A stretch of DNA of 64,000 nt from NCBI RefSeq assembly GCF_039540375.1, contig NZ_BAABEX010000027.1:1-64000 (forward strand), in the 5' to 3' direction. This document shows positions 58,559 to 64,000 of the stretch, piece after piece. Made by a program: the position numbers and the translations under genes. The stretch's first letter is position 1, and each line of letters begins with the position of its first letter. The notes beneath the pieces were generated by a model. That model ran no database searches and had not been told where the DNA came from. It worked only from the letters and a program-made list of their open reading frames with translations. The stretch comes from Acidovorax_G lacteus (GTDB taxonomy: Bacteria > Pseudomonadota > Gammaproteobacteria > Burkholderiales > Burkholderiaceae_C).

Positions 58559-60874
58559 TCAGCGTGCGGCGTTGGCGTCGGCCACGGTGAGGGCCGTCAT
58601 ATTCACGATGCGGCGCACCGTGGTGCTGGGCGTGAGGATGTGCACCGGCTGGGCGGCACCCAGCAGCACCGGGCCGATGGCGATGTTGCCGCCCGCCGCC
58701 GTCTTGAGCAGGTTGTAGGAGATGTTGGCCGCGTCGATGTTGGGCAGCACCAGCAGGTTGGCGTCGCCGATCAGGTCGCTGTGGGGCATCAAGGCCATGC
58801 GGGCCTTGCCGTCCAGGGCCACGTCGCCGTGCATTTCGCCGTCCACCTCCAGCCAGGGGGCCTGCACACGCAGCAGTTCCAGCGTCTGGCGCATCTTCAC
58901 AGCGCTGGGCTGGTTGCTGCTGCCAAAGTTGGAATGCGAGAGCAGCGCCGCCTTGGGCTTGATGCCGAAACGCATCATCTCCTCGGCCGCCATCACCGTG
59001 ATCTCGGCGAGCTGCTCGGCCGTGGGGTCGTAGTTGACATGCGTGTCCACCAGGAACACCTGGCGGTCGGGCAGCAGCAGGCCGTTCATGGCGGCGTAGG
59101 TGTTCACGCCCGCGCGCTTGCCGATCACCTGGTCGATGTAGTTCAGGTGCAGCGTGGTGTGGCCCCAGGTGCCGGCGATCAGGCCGTCCACCTCGCCCTT
59201 GTGCAGCAGCATCGCGCCGATCAGCGCCAGGCGGCGGCGCATCTCGATCTTGGCGATGGGCACCGTCACGCCCTTGCGCTCGGTCATGCGGTGGTAGGTC
59301 TGCCAGAAGTCGCGGTAGCGGTGGTCGTTTTCGACGTTCACCACGTCGTAGTCGCGCCCTTCCTGCAGGCGCAGGCCGAATTTCTCGATGCGCTGGGCGA
59401 TCACCGATGGGCGGCCGATCAGCGTGGGGCGAGCGATGCGCTCGTCCACCACGATCTGCGCGGCGCGCAGCACGCGTTCTTCCTCGCCCTCGGCGTAGGC
59501 CACACGCTTCTTGGCGGCTCGCTTGGCCGCAGAGATGATGGGCTTCATCATCGTGCCCGAGGCATAGACGAAAGTCTGCAGGTGGTCGCGGTAGGCGTCC
59601 ATGTCGGCAATGGGCCGGCGCGCCACGCCGCTGTCGGCCGCAGCCTGGGCCACGGCCGGCGCGATCTTGATCATCAGACGCGGATCAAACGGCTTGGGGA
59701 TCAGGTATTCGGGGCCAAAGGCCAGCTGCTCACCCACATAGGCCGCGGCCACCACTTCGCTCTGCTCGGCCTGGGCCAGCTCGGCAATGGCGTGCACGGC
59801 GGCAATTTCCATCTCCAGCGTGATGGTGGTCGCGCCGCTGTCAAGCGCGCCGCGGAAGATATACGGGAAGCACAGGACGTTGTTGACCTGGTTCGGGTAG
59901 TCGGTGCGGCCCGTGGCGATGATGGCGTCGTCGCGCACGGCTTTCACGTCTTCGGGCGTGATCTCGGGGTTGGGGTTGGCCAGTGCGAAGATCAGCGGGC
60001 GCGCGGCCATCTTGCGCACCATGTCCTGCTTGAGCACGCCGCCGGCCGACAGGCCCAGGAACACGTCCGCGCCCTCGATCACTTCGGACAGCGTGCGCGC
60101 GCTGGTGGGTTGGGCAAATTGCGCTTTGTCCTCGTCCATCAGCTCGGTGCGGCCCTCGTAGACCACGCCGGCCAGGTCGGTCACCCAGATGTTTTCGCGG
60201 CGAATACCCAGCTTGACGAGCAGGCCCAGGCAGGCCAGCGCCGCCGCGCCCGCGCCCGAGGTGACGAGCTTCACATCCTCGGGCTTCTTGCCGGCCACCT
60301 TCAGGCCGTTGAGGATGGCCGCGCCCACCACGATGGCCGTGCCGTGCTGGTCGTCGTGGAAGACCGGGATCTTCATGCGCTCGCGCAGCTTGCGCTCGAT
60401 GTAGAAGCAGTCCGGGGCCTTGATGTCTTCGAGATTGATGCCGCCAAACGTGGGCTCCAGGCTGGCAATGATCTCGACGAGCTTGTCCGGGTCCTTCTCG
60501 TCGATCTCGATGTCGAACACGTCGATGCCCGAGAACTTCTTGAACAGCACGGCCTTGCCTTCCATCACCGGCTTGCCGGCCAGCGGGCCGATGTCGCCCA
60601 GGCCCAGCACGGCGGTGCCGTTGGTCACCACGCCCACGAGGTTGCCGCGGCTGGTGTAGCGGAAGGCGGCCGACGGGTCTTTGACGATCTCTTCACACGG
60701 CGCAGCCACCCCGGGCGAGTAGGCCAGTGCCAGGTCGTGCTGGTTGACCATCTGCTTGGTTGCGGCCAGGGCGATCTTGCCGGGCTTCGGAAACTCGTGG
60801 TATTCGAGCGCCGCACGGCGCAGCAGGGCGCGCTTGTCGGGTTGGGAATTCGGGGCCGTATTCGTCTCGGACAT
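58559..60874 (-). CDS. maeB: NADP-dependent malic enzyme with phosphotransacetylase-like domain
   Basis: A 771-residue hybrid enzyme. Residues 1 to about 430 form the malic enzyme (malate to pyruvate, CO2 and NADPH): LALAYSPGVAAPCEEI, FHDDQHGTAIVVGAAILNGL and the nucleotide site LVTSGAGAAALACL. Residues about 440-771 resemble phosphate acetyltransferase but regulate rather than catalyse, as in E. coli MaeB, where acetyl-CoA inhibits. AGGAG precedes the ATG at 60874. It stands alone between the barnase pair and a diguanylate cyclase gene. Confidence 0.96.
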   Translation of the reverse strand: MSETNTAPNSQPDKRALLRRAALEYHEFPKPGKIALAATKQMVNQHDLALAYSPGVAAPCEEIVKDPSAAFRYTSRGNLVGVVTNGTAVLGLGDIGPLAGKPVMEGKAVLFKKFSGIDVFDIEIDEKDPDKLVEIIASLEPTFGGINLEDIKAPDCFYIERKLRERMKIPVFHDDQHGTAIVVGAAILNGLKVAGKKPEDVKLVTSGAGAAALACLGLLVKLGIRRENIWVTDLAGVVYEGRTELMDEDKAQFAQPTSARTLSEVIEGADVFLGLSAGGVLKQDMVRKMAARPLIFALANPNPEITPEDVKAVRDDAIIATGRTDYPNQVNNVLCFPYIFRGALDSGATTITLEMEIAAVHAIAELAQAEQSEVVAAAYVGEQLAFGPEYLIPKPFDPRLMIKIAPAVAQAAADSGVARRPIADMDAYRDHLQTFVYASGTMMKPIISAAKRAAKKRVAYAEGEEERVLRAAQIVVDERIARPTLIGRPSVIAQRIEKFGLRLQEGRDYDVVNVENDHRYRDFWQTYHRMTERKGVTVPIAKIEMRRRLALIGAMLLHKGEVDGLIAGTWGHTTLHLNYIDQVIGKRAGVNTYAAMNGLLLPDRQVFLVDTHVNYDPTAEQLAEITVMAAEEMMRFGIKPKAALLSHSNFGSSNQPSAVKMRQTLELLRVQAPWLEVDGEMHGDVALDGKARMALMPHSDLIGDANLLVLPNIDAANISYNLLKTAAGGNIAIGPVLLGAAQPVHILTPSTTVRRIVNMTALTVADANAAR

Positions 60875-61056
60875 GCAATCGTCTCCTGCTTTGAAGGTAT
60901 GCCGCGACCCGCGCGGCTTTGTCGAGGGTGCCGGATTGTAGGCTGGTAGAGTAGAAACCCTAGTCAGCGAATCTGCGTATAGAGGCAAAACAGTTTCACC
61001 TGCCTTGCGGGCTTTGCCGCCACGGCGTCTGCGGTGGCGTCTATCGGGGAAGGGGC

Positions 61057-62196
<1,140 letters not shown>

Positions 62197-62322
62197 GCGG
62201 GGCGGTGGGGAGCGCAGGTGGTAACTGAATGTAGCAGTCGCCCCGACCACCACCAAGCCTTCAAGTGCCACCGGGCCGCGGTGTTGCCACGCTGGCAACA
62301 CGCGGCCGGTGGTGCGGCGCGC

Positions 62323-63840
62323 TCAGCGGCTGCTGGGGAAGCTGAACACCGCGCCTTCGCGCACGCCTGCGCTGGGCCAGCGCTGGGTAATGGTCTTGCG
62401 CTTGGTGTAGAAGCGCACGGCGTCCGGCCCGTAGGCGTGCAGGTCGCCGAACAGGCTGCGCTTCCAGCCGCCAAACGAGTGATAAGCCACCGGCACGGGC
62501 AGGGGCACGTTCACGCCCACCATGCCGACCTGGATGTGGTCGGTGAAGTAGCGGGCGGCCTCGCCATCGCGCGTGAAGATGCAGGTGCCGTTGCCGTATT
62601 CGTGGTCGTTGATGAGCTGCATGGCTTCCTGCAGCGTCTTGACGCGCACCACGCCCAGCACGGGACCGAAGATTTCTTCCTGGTAGATCTTCATGTCGGG
62701 CTTCACATGGTCGAACAGGCAGGCGCCCAGGAAGTAGCCCTCCTCGTGGCCCGCCACCTGCACGCTGCGGCCGTCCACCACCAGCGTCGCGCCTTCGGCC
62801 ACGCCGCTGTCGACATAGGCCTTCACTTTCTCGAAGTGCGGCTTGGTCACCAGCGGGCCCATGTCGTTGCTGTTGTCGGTGCCGGGCCCGACCTTCATCT
62901 TGGCGATTTCAGCCTTCAGGCCCGCGATGACCGCGTCGCCCACGGCGTCGCCCACGGCCACCACCAGCGGAATGGCCATGCAGCGCTCGCCGCACGATCC
63001 GTAGGCTGCGCCCATCAGGGCGCTCACAGCGTTGTCCACGTCCGCGTCGGGCATGAGCACGGCGTGGTTCTTGGCCCCGCCCAGGGCCTGCACGCGCTTG
63101 CCGTGCTTGCAGCCTTCGGCGTAGATGTATTCGGCAATGGGCGTGGAGCCCACGAAGCTCACGGCCTTGACGCGCGGGTCGCGCAGCAGCGTGTCCACCG
63201 CCGTCTTGTCGCCGTTGACCACGTTGAGCACGCCGGGCGGCAGGCCCGCCTGCAGCGCCAGTTGCGCGATGAACATGGCGCTGCTCGGGTCGCGCTCCGA
63301 CGGCTTGAGCACAAAGGTGTTGCCGCAGGCCACCGCCATGGGCCACATCCACAGCGGCACCATGGCCGGAAAGTTGAAGGGCGTGATGCCCGCGGTGACG
63401 CCCAGCGCCTGGAATTCGCTCCAGCTGTCGATGCCCGGGCCCACGTTGCGGCTGTGCTCGCCCTTGAGCAACTCGGGCGCGTAGCTCGCAAACTCCACGT
63501 TCTCGATGCCGCGCTGCAGCTCGCCGTGCGCGTCGGCCAGCACCTTGCCGTGCTCGGCGGTGATCAGCGCGGCGATCTGGTCGGCGTGCTCTTCGAGCAG
63601 CACCTTGAGCTTGCTCATCACGCGGGCGCGCTTGAGCGGCGGCGTGTTGCGCCAGGCCGGGAAGGCGGCCTCGGCCGAAGCGATGGCGGCCTCCACCGTG
63701 GCCTGGCTGGCCAGTGCGACGTGGGCCGACACCTGGCCCGTGGCGGGGTTGAACACGGGCTGCGTGCGCGCGGTGTCGGCAACGGTCTGGCCGTCGATCC
63801 AGTGGCCGATGGTGGTGGTGACGTTCTTGTCGTGGTTCAT
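62323..63840 (-). CDS. mmsA: CoA-acylating methylmalonate-semialdehyde dehydrogenase
   Basis: A 505-residue aldehyde dehydrogenase converting methylmalonate semialdehyde to propionyl-CoA (valine degradation, also myo-inositol breakdown). The family-typical stretch ITPFNFPAMVPLWMWPMAVA is present, and the catalytic Cys lies in GSCGERCMA. It ends EEIFGPVLGVVR, then HSFGGWKRSLFGDLHAYG. The ATG at 63840 is preferred to an upstream TTG at 63861. A palindromic repeat fills the space just upstream, and the next gene reads in the same direction. Confidence 0.95.
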   Translation of the reverse strand: MNHDKNVTTTIGHWIDGQTVADTARTQPVFNPATGQVSAHVALASQATVEAAIASAEAAFPAWRNTPPLKRARVMSKLKVLLEEHADQIAALITAEHGKVLADAHGELQRGIENVEFASYAPELLKGEHSRNVGPGIDSWSEFQALGVTAGITPFNFPAMVPLWMWPMAVACGNTFVLKPSERDPSSAMFIAQLALQAGLPPGVLNVVNGDKTAVDTLLRDPRVKAVSFVGSTPIAEYIYAEGCKHGKRVQALGGAKNHAVLMPDADVDNAVSALMGAAYGSCGERCMAIPLVVAVGDAVGDAVIAGLKAEIAKMKVGPGTDNSNDMGPLVTKPHFEKVKAYVDSGVAEGATLVVDGRSVQVAGHEEGYFLGACLFDHVKPDMKIYQEEIFGPVLGVVRVKTLQEAMQLINDHEYGNGTCIFTRDGEAARYFTDHIQVGMVGVNVPLPVPVAYHSFGGWKRSLFGDLHAYGPDAVRFYTKRKTITQRWPSAGVREGAVFSFPSSR

Positions 63841-63859
63841 GGCAATCGGGTTTGGGGTC

Positions 63860-63914
63860 AAATTGGCTGCTCGTGCTTAAAAATCAAGCACAAGCAGCTA
63901 TCAAAGTTGTAGCG
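63860..63914 (-). repeat. Palindromic interspersed element, copy 9
   Basis: AATTGGCTGCTCGTGCTT, then AAGCACAAGCAGCTAT around a seven-base A-rich loop, and a GTAGC end. It forms most of the 5' leader of mmsA, starting 20 bp before its ATG. Confidence 0.9.
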
Positions 63915-63975
63915 TCTGCGATGGAATGGCAGGCGGGCTGCGGTGGGCCCGCCTGCGGGCATGCTGTGCGGCCGC

Positions 63976-64000
63976 TCAGGCCACCTCGGCCAGGGCGTCG
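63976..64000 (-). CDS. 3' end of a gene cut by the right window edge
   Basis: The minus-strand frame ending TGA at 63978-63976 reads DALAEVA before the stop. It is too short to identify. Its position upstream of mmsA in the same direction suggests a gene in the same pathway or operon, but this cannot be checked here. Confidence 0.35.

Noticed and set aside
63841..63861. A TTG start for mmsA at 63861
   Set aside because: The ATG at 63840 gives the conventional N-terminus, and the TTG lies at the repeat edge.

Overview
The window is GC-rich chromosomal DNA from a betaproteobacterium, most likely family Comamonadaceae and Acidovorax-like. This rests on protein character, the dnaA-dnaN-gyrB / rpmH-rnpA-yidD-yidC-mnmE arrangement, a SAM-II riboswitch before metX-metW, and a palindromic interspersed repeat of a kind I associate with that family. 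No database search was possible. I saw no tRNA, rRNA, CRISPR array, intact insertion sequence or prophage.

Layout. 0-9.6 kb: a VOC-fold gene behind a LexA-like operator, a YkgJ-type cysteine-cluster gene, two divergent M48 metallopeptidases, a GAF/PAS/GGDEF diguanylate cyclase, an OmpR-type two-component system and a divergent secreted protein. 9.7-20 kb: the replication-origin neighbourhood. gyrB, dnaN and dnaA read leftward; rpmH, rnpA, yidD, yidC and mnmE read rightward. A consensus DnaA box overlaps the dnaA promoter. 20-32 kb: an orphan cNMP-binding protein, apt, a large GGDEF-EAL protein, a KefB/C-like antiporter, kdsD-kdsC-lptC (Kdo and LPS export), a short-chain dehydrogenase with a repeat embedded in its reading frame, and an SbtA/SbtB-like bicarbonate transporter with its PII-like regulator. 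32-38.5 kb: two tandem RRM genes whose leaders can sequester their own ribosome binding sites, a manganese riboswitch with a UPF0016 exporter, a SAM-II riboswitch and terminator before metX-metW, a glycerophosphodiesterase lipoprotein and a flavodoxin-fold reductase. 38.6-51.5 kb: MerR regulator, hydroxypyruvate isomerase, chemoreceptor, M20 peptidase, lipase-like hydrolase, MFS transporter, YbjQ, an IPTL-CTERM-like secreted protein, DUF3617, a membrane diguanylate cyclase, rsmE and amgK. 51.5-64 kb: lptD-surA-rsmA, a repeat-rich 1-kb block, a barnase-barstar pair, maeB, a MASE2-GGDEF cyclase and mmsA.

Themes. Envelope biogenesis recurs: Kdo synthesis, LptC, LptD, SurA, YidC, periplasmic proteases and cell-wall sugar salvage by AmgK. 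Four cyclic-di-GMP enzymes occur in 64 kb, all with intact catalytic and inhibitory-site motifs. RNA-level control is visible in several places: manganese and SAM-II riboswitches, paired RRM leaders, and a possible alternative-helix leader before the sbtA-like gene.

The observations most worth following are the palindromic element (about nine copies, several merging with start codons, a stop codon or coding sequence), the shared SD-sequestering leader of the two RRM genes, and the SOS-type operator on a VOC gene. Gene positions and families are mostly secure. Regulatory claims are readings of sequence and remain untested.
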